The notes: generated by a model from the sequence alone, not told the origin. 64,000 bases of DNA from Apostichopus japonicus (GCF_037975245.1 NC_092568.1:17813001-17877000); one strand, 5' to 3'; shown: positions 46,233-61,021, numbered from the stretch's first letter. A program made the numbers and translations.

Positions 46233-49200
46233 GACTTGTTTCTGATAATGTATCTATCAGTGAGCACACTATACAGGATACAGATGTAGATGGTTGTAGC
46301 TAGTTTTGTCTAGTATTTCTCAGTTTCACAGAAATGACATGTTTCTGTTTGAATCAGCACGGTTCGAGAGTAGGTTCGCTGTTGAATTAAACATTAGGGA
46401 ATCATGGAGGATTGATACCTTAGTCAATTGCATTTGGGATCTAATGAGCTGATCGAATGAAACTAAAAGAAGGTAAATAAATAGCAGGCTGTGATGATTT
46501 GGCATAGTGGGGCAGGATGAGAATAAAATCCACACATTTGCTTTTGGACTATGAGTAAGTATAACTATGCTTAATGACATGCAGCACTTAGCGATAGTTT
46601 TACTACTGGGTCACACCATTTCCACTGTGGGTAAAGTAAGTGGCAGCTACCACACCTATAACATAAAAATTGCTATGGGAATTTAACTTGACCCAAATCA
46701 CTTTTAATGGGGAACAAAACCATTCATAGTTTGTGCACACAAATTTAATTGTTGCCTGAGAAATCATTTGAGGGAGAATGCCAGAAACATGAGAACATTA
46801 GCCAGCAAACTAACCTGCCAATGCAGGAAGTAGTTTTGAAATATTTCTCTAAGACTTTGATTTGTTTCTAGTAGACCTAATTGATCAAAGGGCAGTCTAT
46901 CAGGAAACGGAATTGGCATGTGAAGACGCTGTTCAGAATTTTCGAGCAGTTGCCGAATGTCGCAGATAGGTTTTCATAGCCGTTCATGGTAATGTAATTT
47001 CAACAGTATGGTGAGAGATAACCACTGCCCTGAGAACGAAATGATAACAGAAAAGTGGTTTGCCACACAGAGGAAGCTGGATTGAATAACAGCAGATATT
47101 CATACCTAGCATCTGGTGTCGGTGTTGATGGTTGGTGTCTATATCACCTGTATGAAGCTAGTTATGAAAGACACAGGGTTAAACTGAAAGCCCGTTCTTT
47201 TTATTCCAGTTGATTTGTCATTTTTTCTGACCAAGTTAAGTTTAGAAGACTAACCTTGAGTCTTAAAGAAACATGTCTTTATGTGAGGTGAATTGCAGCA
47301 TTTTCTCTATTAATGGTGGGGGATGGCAGCCTACCACATTGTGGCAATGTCAAATGTAGCCTTTGAAGTCTCCAGTATTTTATTCACTATTGCATTGCAA
47401 GATAAAATTTTGTATAATTTTTATATCTTTTATTCGTATGATGCCCAATTTGTACTTGATTTCAGTGGATTACTTTGTGAATGATATTACTACTTATCTG
47501 CTTATCTATATTCAAAATGTATTGAAAATGTATTGTTTTGCTAACAATAGTATTTTTTTTGTGTTAAAAAAAGACAGTCACTTTACAAGGTAAAGTTGTC
47601 GGAAGAGTCCTGATAGTTGTTCACTGAGCTGTAGTACAAGCCTCCCCCAAAAGAAAATAGCACACCTTTATCTGTAGGCTACATACAGTCAGTGTTTTGA
47701 TCATGCTTACGAAAGTAAGGCGTGTGTAGTTTGTATGGTTGAAATGCTTCCTGTCTATGAAGCAATCAAAAACATGTGACTTTCAAGTAACCTGCCTTCC
47801 ACACAGGATCAAAATTTATATTCTCTGCCAAGAAAATCTGGAAATTTATGCCAACGGTATAAATGATATTTTTAGGGTACTGTAGGTATTCAAGGGAGAA
47901 TGGATTTTGTATTTAAAATTAAAATGATCGCTCATACGATACTTGCAATTTTGAGCCTTTCAAGATTTTTAATCTTCTGCCATGATTCCTTTATGAAACA
48001 GACTGCAAGTCACATGAATCGAACAGTTTAAATTGTAATTTTCCAATTACTTGTTCATTATCAAAGCTAACATTTAATATCCTGCTTCTAGTTCGTAGCT
48101 CAATTCTCCTTTTCTTTTTCTTTTTTACTACTTTTTGCTTCTTGTGTACACAACGGCAAACCTGCCTGCTGAGACAAGCTTATCGAGCCAAGAACTGCGC
48201 ATTCAAAATGTCAAAATAGTAATGTTTGCGGAAGGAGAATTGGTAAAGGTTGGCAAACCTCTTCCCAAATTTTTGGCAAGAGATATTGAAGTCATCTAGT
48301 GGTTTCTTAAAACATTTGATCAAGAAAGAGTTGAGGTTAAATTGTGAGTAGATTATCTCATATCCGTCTTGCCCTTCCATAAGGTGATGATCAGAGGTCC
48401 CTGATTTTCCAGGACAGACAACCCCCTTCCCCACCCTCCCCCCTCTGGATTTCATGTCCTGTCCCTGTATTAAAGATGTCCCCAGAAATGTCCTAGAATT
48501 ACATGTACTGTTACCTGAATCTTTACAAGTACCTCAGGAGATATCCAAACTTTGTTTAAAATTTAAATGCCCTGAATAAATTAAATTTGAAACCTGGGTT
48601 GGCCTTTGTGCGTAGAGACATAAGTATGCCTGAACGTAAGGTGTGATTATTTACAACTGGAAACATTCACCACTTGGAAGACAAAGGCAACCAGGATCAT
48701 GATTTCTCCCACATTTGTGGTCGCTTTACCGTCGTTAAAATAACTGCTGATTATTATTGTCATTATTACTACAAAAGGAAGCCTCCGATCTTACCTGCAG
48801 CAGAATTGGTATTCATATTTCATTAAGTGCTAAAAGTAGCAACTGATCAGGAACTTTAAAATCTATGGCAGTTTGAGGGTTATTTTCTATATAAGGCAAT
48901 TTATTTTAGGGCAATTTTTATATCATTTAGGTGTACGCATACCTGGGAAATGACGTTTTGAGTGATTTTTGACTTTTCATTGAAATTCAAGTTATTCCCA
49001 CACATTGAGTAGTAAGTTTAATTTAATACTCATTAAAATAATTAAGTTATCATAGTGGCATGAAATGTGTTGAAGTTTCCCATAAAATATTTGTATAAAT
49101 TTGCAAATGATGACCATTAATTTGAGTTTCTAGCATATTATTTTTAGAACTTTTCAACATTTGATTGTTAAAATCCACATTTAGAAGCAAACCCCAAGTT

Positions 49201-49560
49201 TGTTTATCTTTGCCAAAGAGTTGTATGGTAAGAACTAGTATCTCTGCAGAGTTATAACATGTTCATCACTCGATTACAGGGCTCGAATCATTGTAGACTT
49301 TCTGTAATGAGGACATACTGGTTGAAACTAACAGCATTCATTTAAATATCACACCGAGTCACATTTGGCAACACTATATCACAGGCACTAGAATATTCAA
49401 GGAAATTAAAACTAGATACCTCTTCGGTATCGAATATGAAAGGAAAATTAAATTACACCACTTGTCACATGCTCCATTGTTTCGTTGGCAAATATACTCT
49501 ATGCAAATTGTGTGTTTATATTGCGGTATAAACACAAGAGTACATACGATTTTTATAACC
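46233..49560. other. Intergenic, no gene seen
   Basis: AT-rich. A motif tttctcccacatttgtggtcg near 48713 recurs near 54778, a dispersed repeat of unknown family. No exon-like frames. Confidence 0.45.
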
Positions 49561-49574
49561 CTGTATGCTAATTC

Positions 49575-50215
49575 TCTGCACATTCAACATATACAAGTAT
49601 GCTCCATAGAACTTGTTTGTTGGGGTATAAACTTGTAATAGCCTTCCAGTTCATATAATGCTTTGTATGCAAATATACTCTAACGAGCTTGTGAACAATA
49701 TACTCCATAGAGCTTGTGTATTGAGGTATTAACTTGTGAGTACACTGGAGTACATATTTTACTTGTATACAAATATACTCCATAGAGCTTGTATACAAAT
49801 ATGCTCCACAGAGCACAATACAGCTTGTGTATTGAGGTATTAAATTGTGAGTACATTGGAGTACATATGTTGATTGTATACACATATATACTCCATAGAG
49901 TATACACATATACTCCATAGTGTACAATAGCTTGTATACAATATGTACAAGCTTGTGTACAATATACTCCATAGAAATTGTTAACAAATATACTCCATAG
50001 CGCTTGTGTATTGAGGTTAAAACTTGTGAGTACACTGGAGTACATATGTTGCTTGTATAAGCGTACATATACTCCATTGAGTATATATGTGTAGAATAGC
50101 TTGTATACAATATGTACAAGCTTGTGTACAATATACTCCATACAGCTTGTGTACAAATATACTCTATAAAGCTTGTGTATTGAGCAACTTGTGAATACAC
50201 TATAGTGTTCATATG
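49575..50215. repeat. Minisatellite with tactccatagagcttgtgta units
   Basis: Units combine tactccatagagcttg, tgtattgaggtattaacttg and gtgagtacactggagtacat in varying order. Because few units contain stops on the minus strand, long open frames (about 200 residues) arise there. These are repeat artefacts. Confidence 0.85.
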
Positions 50216-51769
50216 TGTGTATTACACTGTATGTTGGTTCTCTGTATGCTTGAAGGGATTGATCAACAATAAATACAAACAAAATTCAATTATCTTGTTG
50301 ATTACAATTTATTGTTTCATATTGATAAAATTCTTGTTTATAGATACTGTACAAAATTACTCCAGCATCATATATAATCATTAAAAATATTTGTACATTC
50401 CTGTTTCAACTGCACTGATGTTCGTTTTAACATCTTAACGCTTTTTAAAAAAAAATACGATAGAAATTTTACTCGCTTTTCCTCAGTTCAACAATGATTT
50501 CCAAAAATATCCTTTTTGTAATAGAAAAGTTTTTTTGAGTCACAATTGAGTTGAAATTGGCTGTAAAAATCCCAATGTTGAAGCAGTTATCATCATTCTT
50601 AATTTTTTTAAATTTTTTTTTATCTCTAAATGAGTGAAATCAAAGAGAACAATGGAATGACATAATAAATGATCTGTATAAAGGAAATTAAAGTTGAACG
50701 TCATACTAACAAGTCAGTCTCAACTCCATTACCACTGGAGCATGGTGAAGGGAAAATATACAAACAACCATCAAATTCAAGCTTAGTGCCATGGCTTAGC
50801 CATCTACACTAATAGTAATCAATTGCCTGCCTCCCTCCCTCCTTACCCCCCCCTCCCCACCCCATCCCTCCCTCCTCCAAGCAGAATGACAAACTGTTAC
50901 TGAGAGAATGGAAAATTCAATTTTTCAAATTCTGCCAAGAACATACACGAAAATGACACAGAAACTTGAAGACACCCAGTCATAAGTCATCTGCAAATAA
51001 ATAATGGAATTGAAGTAAAAAAGAACATCTCAATTGAGATAACTTTCACAACATCACCGATATCACTGATCATCACATCACTGATAACAGTGATACTGTT
51101 TACAAATCATACAGAATGAAAAAACTTGTCGTGTACTTTTGCAACACATTTCTGTCGATAAACCCTACCCATGCAATAACTACTTTTCTGTCGGTAAACG
51201 AGTGAAAAGCTTTGAACATTGACGAAGCTGAAAATACGACAAATTTCAACAACTCTTGAATAGACTGCCTCCGCGAGGAATAGAGAACAATTTCACACGT
51301 CGTTGTACATTGTTTAGTGGAATAAATCAATTCCCTTTTTTTAAGTGAACAAAAGGCAGCATTTCATTTCACAGCAGAATGGATTACTTTTTGTAAAGTA
51401 CAGCACTCAAACCAAAAATCCAACTATCAATAAATGTTTAATAATGTGAATAAAAGTATACATTTGGTAAAGGAACATTGAATAAAAGTTTGTATATATA
51501 CAGATGTAATCAACCAAAGATTCTGCATTTACAAGTTCTTTTACAGCCTTGAATGTGCTTTTGAACAACCCTATTCAGCTCAACTGCACATTTACACCAG
51601 CAGTACATAAAAGGAAATGAGCAAAAAAACTATTAAAAAAAAAACAGGAAGCCAGTTAACTTTTTGATTCTTGCCATACAAATTGCTCAAATTTCAAAAT
51701 ACTATTACTATCTGACTAATGGAGAGCAAGTGATTTAAACTGGTCCAAGAATTAAGGGAGAAAACACCA

Positions 51770-52230
51770 TGTGTAAAGGTTTTCAGACTTTGATGCCTGT
51801 TGACATTATGTAACCTTTGATTTTTTCCTTCTATAGGATTCTTGCACTCACCAAGCTGGATCTACATACTTAAAATTAAGTTCTAGTAAGATGTAATTCT
51901 TGTGTTCTTGTGTTTACAAGATTTCAGACTTTCATATATTAACGCATTTGAACTTTGCATTTGAACCGCATTTGAATTTGCATTCACTGCATTGCATTCA
52001 CCGCATTTGAACTTTGACCTGCACCAATTTCAATTTGGGTTCTTGTACTCAACAAGCTGAATCTGCATACCATGTCTGAGTTTAACAAACATGTACTATC
52101 GAGTTATCTTGTTCACAAAGTTTTCAGGCTCTGACCTCTGTTGACCCCAAATGACCGTTGAACTTTACAGAAAATAAAACGTTTCTTGTACTCTATAAAA
52201 CGGATCCACATACCAAGTATATATGAAATT
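51770..52230 (-). repeat. Inverted copy of the AGGTCA-rich dispersed repeat
   Basis: Contains tgacctctgttgacccc, ttgacctgc and atgaccgttgaac with aagattt/gtttacaag blocks, the complement of the motif order at 29740-30500. Confidence 0.65.
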
Positions 52231-55200
52231 AATCCACAATTACCTTTTTGAGTTACGGTGTTTACAAGCAAGTGTCACCTACATACATACATGCACACGC
52301 CATCACAACTGCATAGATTCCTTTTTCATCTGGCAAGGAATCAAAATAAACAAAAAAAGAAAATAATGACAGTACCATTCTTGCCCTACGGGGCGTTAGA
52401 AACAAGCCTTCGTGACTCAGAAGGAAGCTAAACCTAAAGCCCACCAGATCTAGGGGCCAAATTAGGAAATGTGAGGCCAAGCAACTATGTTGAATGTTTC
52501 CTGAAAGTAAAAAAAAAAATGCACTGTTGGCATTTCATTTGCCCATTAGTGCCAATTCACATCGGTACATTAAAGAGATCCAACTGGTTGTGAACTACAT
52601 AGAAGCATTGAGTAACAATTACCCCCCCCCCCCCCTCCCTCCTTCTTTCCCCTCCTCATGTCTGTTCTCTTTCAAGAAACTTTGTCAATTTTGAGGAAAA
52701 ATTTAAGAATCGTTTGTATTTGATTTGCCTTTTCCGAGTCAAACTGAGCTAACCATCTGGTTAGTTACGAGCATTGGTCATCTTTTCTAATGTGTTTACA
52801 CTCTTTTCATTCAAAATGTTGATGTTATCACTGGAATATCCTTAACATTAAAGATTTTTCCTGCAGCTTAATACCTATCGATGGAAAACCCCCAATACCG
52901 TTATAGAACTCGAAACCGTTTAATCTCCAACACCAAGTGACCTTTCCTCCAAAGTTTATCAGACCTTTTACTGTCTGACCCCATGACTTCTGTGTAAACT
53001 TTGCCTAATGATCACAAGATTAGATGTCATAAATCCAGCTAAAGACTTTTCCTTTCTGTTCCTGTTTCCTTCAATAAACACCTACTATCCTACCCTCAAT
53101 CTTTCACTTGACAAAGTTATATCTTTCATTCAATTAAAGAACATTTCTATTTTGCAGAGACTTTGTGCGAATATATTTGGCAAAATATTCGATTCAAGTA
53201 CGGCAATCTCAATGTTACCGTGTAGAGAAACCTTTCTTAGCCTTACTCTGTAAGGGATGGCACAAGATACAGTGTTGGCAACCTTTCATTACTTTACAGT
53301 TCAACATTTCTCAAAACTTCCCTTCCCTCTCTACTTTGCAACAACATACCGAAAAATAGTTCCTCTTTGTTTTGTGTGCAGAGATAACAAGGAAACATCT
53401 CTGTAACACATGCACTCCTAGAAAACGTTTTAGTTTTCATACATGTATATTTTAAAAACATGTAGTGGGCGTTCCCAAAAGGAAGCAATCGTACACTCTT
53501 CCATCCACCTCTCTTTGCTAAACATCCATTAAAGTTCAAGTGTAATGAGCTTAAAGAATATTTCAAAAAAAAAAAAAAATCCTTCACTTAATTAAGAAAG
53601 ACTATATTGAAGGGAGTGATGATTTTTAACTCTCTAAATTTCCATCTTTTGCTATGATTAAATTCAAAACCAACTATATAGCATAATTAGTTAAACAGGA
53701 TACAACGTTAATTATTTGTTACTGCTTTTAGTACTGAAAGGGTTAACTTTATACATGGCCTTTGTTGATAATACATTATTTCCTTGTACCATGGATTTTA
53801 ACATGCATACCGTAAATACCGCGAAAAATGATTTAAATTAATTCAAATGTCTTCTCAGTTCTAATGGTGTACAGACTTACAGCACAAATGCAAATATGAT
53901 ATAGTGTGATAATTAGATACAGTAAATATGGAGAGGAATGAGGGTTTTTAATTTGGTCACTTAATGGATAACACATACAGTAAGATGAGTGGTTTTGTCC
54001 ACTGCCAAACTTGAATCTCACAAGTGGTCAATCAATCGTTGGTCCTGCTAACTACTGCTCAATAATGAGAGTGCAATTAATATGTTTGTCAAGCTTGAGT
54101 GGCTGTCCTGTCACCAAAAATTCCTCTTCCCATAAAATCTGGTAAAAATTTTACTTGACATTACAGAGAGTGAAATTGCTAACTTGCTAAATGTGTATAT
54201 ATGCAGGAGTTTGATCCAAACAAAATATGAACATTCCAGTATTTTATACCACACTTCATAAAAGCTCAAGTTTTGCTCTGAATTTCTGTTTTACAAAATC
54301 AAATACAATCTAAAAGTTCTCTCCTGGTATTCTGGTAAAAAATAATGACAGTATAGTTAAGTGAATGTTAACCACTGATTTCAACCAGTCACTCTGTAAT
54401 CTGAAACGGACTGAACTTCTTGTCCCACAACTCTGGAATGCTCATGTAATGTTTTTATAATATCATAACTAATATTAACTAATATTATGACAGCTCCTGA
54501 GAGACAGGCCTAAAGTGTTAATTAATGTTAATCCATTGTTTAAAAAAGTTTAGTAGCTAAACCAAAACATGTTCTGTTCAACTTCAAATGTCATCATTAC
54601 AGTTAAGTATTATGTTTTTCCTATTGAGTGCTAAGCTGGGTTTTTCATTCAAGAGCAATCTACAGTTTTCACATCTGAAATAACTTTCTAAATTGGAAAA
54701 GATTCCAAATTTGAGTTATAAAATCTTGAATTGGAAGCCACCCGACATGAAAGTGGTAATCCATAAGCCCTTGTGGGTTTCTCCCACATTCGTGGTCGCT
54801 TAAGTATCATAAAAAAAAAACTTGCCTGATTATTATTATTACTTGTTAGTACTGTAGTTCAAATAGTAATGGGACCCGTCAAAAAATCAGCTATGCTTTA
54901 TATTTTGCATTCAGGCGCTCACCATATAAGAGAAAAATATGCTCAAATAATTTGACTTCAGCTCTGCGTCACAAATCCCTTCATTGAAATAGTTTAGCAA
55001 ACCAGGATGCAATATCCTGTATGTTACCCTCGGCTCAGGGAGACATTTTAACGAACAGCGAGTGAATTGCTGCTGTAAAACTTAGATAAACTGTACTATA
55101 AGTTCATGTTTCTCATGCCAGTCGCGATTCTGTCCAAACCAGAATTTACACTAACTCACTCACTCACTCACTCAGGCTGAGTTGTAAATTACTTGACATT

Positions 55201-58200
55201 TTGGCAAAATTTTGGGAATATTTTTTAGGTCTGTTTATGGGCAGATAATCACCGCCTTTGTGTGTGTTTGAATTAGAGATTATGACACATTTAAAACTAC
55301 ATTCACAAAGAAACATGATGGCTTGGAATGAAAGGAGCGGTACCTAATGGCTCTTAGTAAAATATTTGAAGGCCGACTCTCACCTATCAACACTTTACAA
55401 GGTGTAGAGTTTGAAATTCTATAGAAACAAAACCTAACAGATGCAACCACCTTAGGAGTCATTTGAAAAAGCTCTTTGTAATTTACAAAAGTCTTTTATC
55501 AAGTTCAAAAACACTTTTTCAGTTATAGATGGCGCCAAACTAGTAACAAATTATAATGTTCCATCCTATAATATTATTTCTACAAAGCAATATTAATAAA
55601 AATGTATATTTTGATGATTATAACAATATGAAAAGAATATATATATAAACGACTGAAACACATGGAAAAGGAAACTTCATCACTCTAGGGTTAACTTCTG
55701 TATGTACATCTCAGAATAGTGCATCTTATGGTCACTATAGCCAATCTTTAACGAATCCAGCGTACTTTCACCTACTTTGCGTAATTACGTGACGTTGCCA
55801 TCACTCACCAACGAACTTGTCAGACATATCCCAGCGATATATAATAGTTATGGGGAAAATTTTAATAAGACAAACTTGTCCACTGTGTGTGATCACAGAA
55901 TGATGAACATGTGAAATTGAGGGACTTTGTACTCTAGAGGCACATCAAAGGTGCACTATATAAAGCCAAATTTATCACCAAACTAGACCTGCTTCTGATC
56001 TTTGATAAAGGCTTGACTTACTTTATTTCAACGATGATTTTATCTTACATCTGATCAAGTAGCAGAATGCTATGCCAAGAAAAAAGGCATGCAGTAGCTT
56101 TGATACACAAAACCTTGGAATTTTTCCGTATTCTTACGAAGAGGAAAATTGGAATAAATTTTGGTATCTTATGACGAGAACTATTCAGAAATTGCCCCAA
56201 ACTGTTACCTGGTAACTGCAAAATGTGAAAACACTACATTATACCCTGCGTTAAGATCCAATCTACAAAACGAAGATTATAGTATTTGATGATGAGATTT
56301 CAAACTGTTCTGATCTGATGATATAAAGCACTAAATATATTAGACATTGGATTTGCTCAATTTTAAATTCAATTTTTTAAAAAACCAATACATAAAGGGA
56401 GGTTAAACATAAAACCTTTATAATCTATGAAATTGAAAAAGGAAATGAAATATCTTTACTATATGTGACATCAGCTTACATATATGCGGCTCTGACAAAA
56501 TTAAAAACCCCTTTAGTTGCATTATTATGGTTGTAAAGAGGAAATGGATTGTGTTTCCTATGGCAGAAATTAGTTATGTAAACAGTTTATTGTTCATTTT
56601 TTCTTGGAACCTCATGGTTGAAGCCACGTCCTGATATCAATGGTTTCAAATGGGAATGTATGAAAAAGTTTGGTGGAATCTTATCAAATGTATAATCTGG
56701 CAACAGAGTGCAATGAGATTATCAAATTGCATAAGAAGTAACAACATAACTTTTTCTCTATCATGTAAGCTTGAAATCTTTTACATACATCCAAAAGAGG
56801 TAAACATCCTTGCAACCCCACCCATTTTTAACTTGAAATGAGCTTCAAAGGCGACACAAACCTAACCATCTTTCATTTGTCAATGTGATAGAGGTAGTTC
56901 TGTCATTGACAGCTTCACCAATACAGCTATGAAAAAACATATTCCATTTGGGAAAATATCACATTTCAATGTCCTTTCACACAAACACGATTGAAGGCTT
57001 GATCAAGTCTAAATACAACTTGTGCTGTATTTATTTTTCCTTTATTTTTTTACAATGTTTATTATCTGTAGAATGGAGGTTTTGCCATTGCTGAATGTAT
57101 TATATTGTACAGGCTGTTAACATAACCTAACCTTATCACAGGTGTCAATCGTGTCACCGCTGTTAGCTTTTTACCTTCAAAGTATGAAGACGGTTTTAGA
57201 TCCTTGCGGCTCTATGACATCACAGAAAGTTACAAAATGAAAGCTCCCAGAATGGACTGTTACATTAGGATATCTCTCATTTAGGGAACAAGATTTTTGT
57301 CAGCTGTATTACCCTGTTTTGGGGAAGTTTGTTCTTCTCAAAAATCCCTTTCATACCTTTCATACACAATAAAGACGATATTTGGGTTCCTGTTTCCTTT
57401 AAGTATAGTGGTAAATCTGACAAATCTGCCATCAGCTATCAAATTATCCTTTGTACATCATTATTACATTCATTTGTTAAGTACACCGTAAACTAGATAG
57501 ATCTAGCTACTGACAGTTTAGAATTACCTGTGTTGTCAATGGTTGTGTATCTAGTAACCTCTCATTGACTGTACAGTGTAAACACTAAACAGCCTAAGGA
57601 TGATTGGCTAACATTCCAACAGTACAATGTACACAGAGTCCAGTATTGACAAGTTATTGGGCAAGTTTGCACAAGCATTGATAGCATTCCACACTGCATG
57701 CCAAACTTGGATCATAAATCTTATGGTACAGTAATTGTCATTGGCTACCACAGAGTAGGAGAGTCATTGTCAAGCACACTGTATTGAAACTAAGCCTTTG
57801 GGTACGGTTTACAATAACAAAAGTACCTTTTAAATCCAGAACTTTAGGTTTCTTTAGGAACTTTACAGTAGGTTTCTGGCCACAGCTTGTGTCCTTGTGC
57901 ATTGATGCCAACGAGAGACAGCATTACAATGCTATGTAACTTAGCATCACAGTACAGAACTTGTAGGCAACACTGGAGCTTAAACCGAAAGCTATAAATT
58001 CCACTTTATAGACTTTACATACATGTACAGATTCTGCATTTTAAAAAGGAGGAGGATTTTATGCCTCAGAAAACGAAAAAAGTTCTCCAGTTGCCACTTG
58101 ATTTACAACTTGAACAGAACTGCACATGCTATCCCCCAATATCAAAGATTATCTTGATAAAGGGTTTCTACAAACACAGCCTCAGCAGGTCTGATGAGTC

Positions 58201-58824
58201 TATAATCTCTACAGAGTTTAATACCTGAACTGATAAGCTCCACCTCAAATGCTCCCATTATGGTAGGAAGCCTCCTCCATGTAAATTGAATGGGTTGTTT
58301 TACAGGGGTGTGTCAAAGGAGAGGATTGACGATGCTTGTCTAGTGTCTGGTGATACTCACTTTAGTTTGCAAGTACTTGGTCAGAGCCTGAGATCTTCCT
58401 AAGGCCCCCCCCCCACCCCCCAATAAAAACATTTCAACATATATTCTTGTTACGTACTAGATTCAAAATAATCAATAGAAAAGATAGCACACAAATTTCA
58501 TTTAGTTGCAATCTTAGGCACATGCTAACAGAAGGGTACAGGTTATATATAATTTAACACATAAGAAGAAAGGAATTTGGAGACAAAAAATATTCAATAC
58601 GTATCAAACGATCAGGCACTTAAATTTTGACTCGATGCGAAAAACTATCTCTCGCTCACATTTTGACGCAACTTTAAATACGATTTCAGCTTAACTGCAT
58701 ATACTGCAATTGTAAGAAAATATTAATTACTTATAATTATTCATGCATGCATACACAAAGGAGTAGATTGATTTACATATTTAAACCTTCTTCACCGACA
58801 TTTAAAAAAAACAAAAAGAAAACA

Positions 58825-58851
58825 CACATATATATATATATATATACAGTA
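58825..58851. repeat. TA microsatellite
   Basis: A short (TA)n run following an A-rich stretch. Confidence 0.85.
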
Positions 58852-59116
58852 TACAATATCCCTGGCAGTTGGCAAAAAAATGGGGCAATGCCGAGTTTCA
58901 AAAGTGAGAAGAAATATATTGCAGCTGACAAGTACATATATCTAACATACATGTAGTAACACCGACTACCTCTGAACTAAAATTTGAGATCTTGATATCA
59001 AACTGCACTCATTCAGAATGCTTAATTAGACGTATCAAACAATCAGTGCTAAATTAGCAACACGTAATATTTTGTTGTGGACAAAAAGAGTGCTGCTGTA
59101 CGGGCACCGTTGAGTG

Positions 59117-59335
59117 TCACTGAACAACGCAAAGACTGTTACCCTTGTCGTGACTGGCTGCTTTGGCGAAGCAGATGGCCTCCATCCACTCCTGTTGATC
59201 CGATTGGCTGCCTGCTTGTACAATCAATGTTCTCCTTCTCCCTCTTGGTTTCAATTTGAATGTATTTGTCTTCTCATCAATCTGGCAGTTGGCGATTCCT
59301 GTGCCACTCAGTGGAACCTTAAATTTCTTGTTCAT
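59117..59335 (-). CDS. PH-CaaX protein exon 2
   Basis: Acceptor CAAACAG precedes 59335. Begins MNKKFKVPLSGTGIANC and ends KGNSLCVVQ then TGA. The first codon is ATG, but phase 0 continuity with exon 1 completes the PH fold, so it is an internal exon. Confidence 0.87.
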   Translation of the reverse strand: MNKKFKVPLSGTGIANCQIDEKTNTFKLKPRGRRRTLIVQAGSQSDQQEWMEAICFAKAASHDKGNSLCVVQ

Positions 59336-61021
59336 CTGTTTGATTAAAAATAGGAGAGACTAAATAGTTTTGAGATAACGACGACTACATGACATTTGAC
59401 TTACTTAGTTTTTGATGTTATTTAGCAAACTTATTCTTAAAGGAATATACTTAGAATTATTTCAAAACCAGCTTCCGTCAAGTATCGACTAGTTGATAAA
59501 TTAAACATCAATTTGCTCATTTTTGTTTTGTTTTTTGGAAAAGGGCTAGGGGTAAGGTGTACATTGTCACAATAATTTGACAGTACTTAGGAAACTTGCT
59601 TAAACTGTAAGAGATATTTTTTTAGGCCATTATGAAGGCATCAATTTAAGCACCTTTAGAATGGGATGCATAACTATTTGCTCTGTTAATATATTCTTTC
59701 ATTTTGCTTTTAAATTATACAAAGCCATGACAAAAAATTGCACTAAATGGTCTTTGTTTATAATTAGTACAACAAACTGATTAACAAACTGCAAATATGG
59801 GAAGAGCGAAGCTGATATTGTATAACAAAATCATGCATACATGTGCAAAATGGTCATGTTGCTATCTAGACAAATTTATTAAGATTCATACTGTATATAG
59901 TAAACTCTGTTTTTTTTATGAACAGAACCTTACTAAAGTTCAATATGATAAGCTTATAAATGATAAACAAAATACACAAATTATCAATGGCATTCCCCCG
60001 AATTCAAACACTAATTTATTTCTTTACTACTAGCTTCCAAAAAGTGGGGGGGGGGGCACAACATCAGAGGAGCACTTTCTCATTCCACAACCACCACTCG
60101 TTATGCTATAAACTGATACACACTGGCCACAACACTGAAATATATATGTGTTAGTATGCTATCAATACTATTTATTGAGATTGTTTATATTGTTAACCCG
60201 GATGCTACAAAAAAAAATATGGAATGCCATTTTAAAAATAAGGAAAGGAATAAAAATAAATAATTAAAGTAAAATATTAAAATAAAGGCTTAACACATCC
60301 AAAAGACAGTTCTTCATCAATGGGGCACATTTTATTTGTCAGTTTGGCACATTTGCTACTTTGGAAAAAGGGGGGGGGGGACACGTACCCCCAATCCCCC
60401 GGCTTCTAACCCCCTGCTTTAAATTAAAGAGAGTATTAAGAGGAGGATATGGGCAGGCAGGCTGGAAGGTCGCATCATAATGAAAGTGTAGACTAGGGTC
60501 AAGCAAAAAACTTTGAATACAAGTGGCTCTAAAGTTAGAGTAAGCTTTCTTGTTATAATATAAGATTAGCATATGACATGTATACATTACAAACGTAGCC
60601 CACGATACAATTTTGTGCACATTTCTGTTATGACTGAAGCTGCTTTATGCCGGATTAAATGTTATATGCCTTACAATTAGTTTAATGTGTAGGTTACTGA
60701 CAAAAAACACGAACGTAAAGAAACAGTATGTGAATAACTATTAAATGTACGAAAGCCTAAGCTAATAATATCCCTAAGTAATATGTACTGTAAGTACTGT
60801 ACCTCAGCTGTTTCTCCATAAACGAGCTCAGTGCCGTCGAGGCTAAACCATTTCTTTTTCCACTTTCTCGAAAACATACTTTTCTTCATCAGCCATCCTG
60901 ACTTTTTTAAATCAAAGTCTTCGGTTAATCTACTAGATCCATCGCTGTGAGAATTACATCTACATTCCGAGGAGTTCGACGATGATGTTCCGCCTTCGAC
61001 AAGTGACTCCGCGTCTGCCAT
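59117..61021 (-). CDS. Small PH-domain protein with C-terminal CaaX box, complete, 2 coding exons
   Basis: Exons 61021-60803 and 59335-59117 join in phase 0 to 145 residues. Residues 1-38 are Ser-rich and acidic. The PH domain runs from about 39 to 135: KKSGWLMKKSMFSRKWKKKW opens it (strands 1-2, strongly basic, a likely phosphoinositide site), and the C-terminal helix is SDQQEWMEAICFAKA with the invariant Trp. The last four residues are CVVQ, a good CaaX prenylation motif, so the protein is probably held at membranes by both lipid binding and prenylation. The PH opening resembles evectins (PLEKHB), but there is no transmembrane tail, and I do not assign an orthologue. The ATG at 61021 is the first in the frame. 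The upstream in-frame extension lacks ATG. Confidence 0.82.
60803..61021 (-). CDS. PH-CaaX protein exon 1
   Basis: 73 codons from ATG to the donor GTACAG. Starts MADAESLVEGG and ends WFSLDGTELVYGETAE. Confidence 0.85.

Larger units (their letters stand above)
50216..59116. other. Long AT-rich region without recognised genes
   Basis: No exon with family similarity in any frame. Contains inverted AGGTCA-type repeats (51770-52230), a C-run near 52621 and an ACTC microsatellite near 55155-55175. Part of it may be the 3' UTR of the minus-strand PH gene. Confidence 0.45.

Noticed and set aside
49568-50282. Two long minus-strand frames (about 200 residues) rich in Tyr, Ile and Cys
   Set aside because: They lie entirely in a minisatellite and read the same repeat in two frames, so they are open by repetition only.
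58190-58230. ctgatgagtc, like a hammerhead ribozyme core
   Set aside because: The GAAA element and flanking stems needed for a hammerhead are missing.
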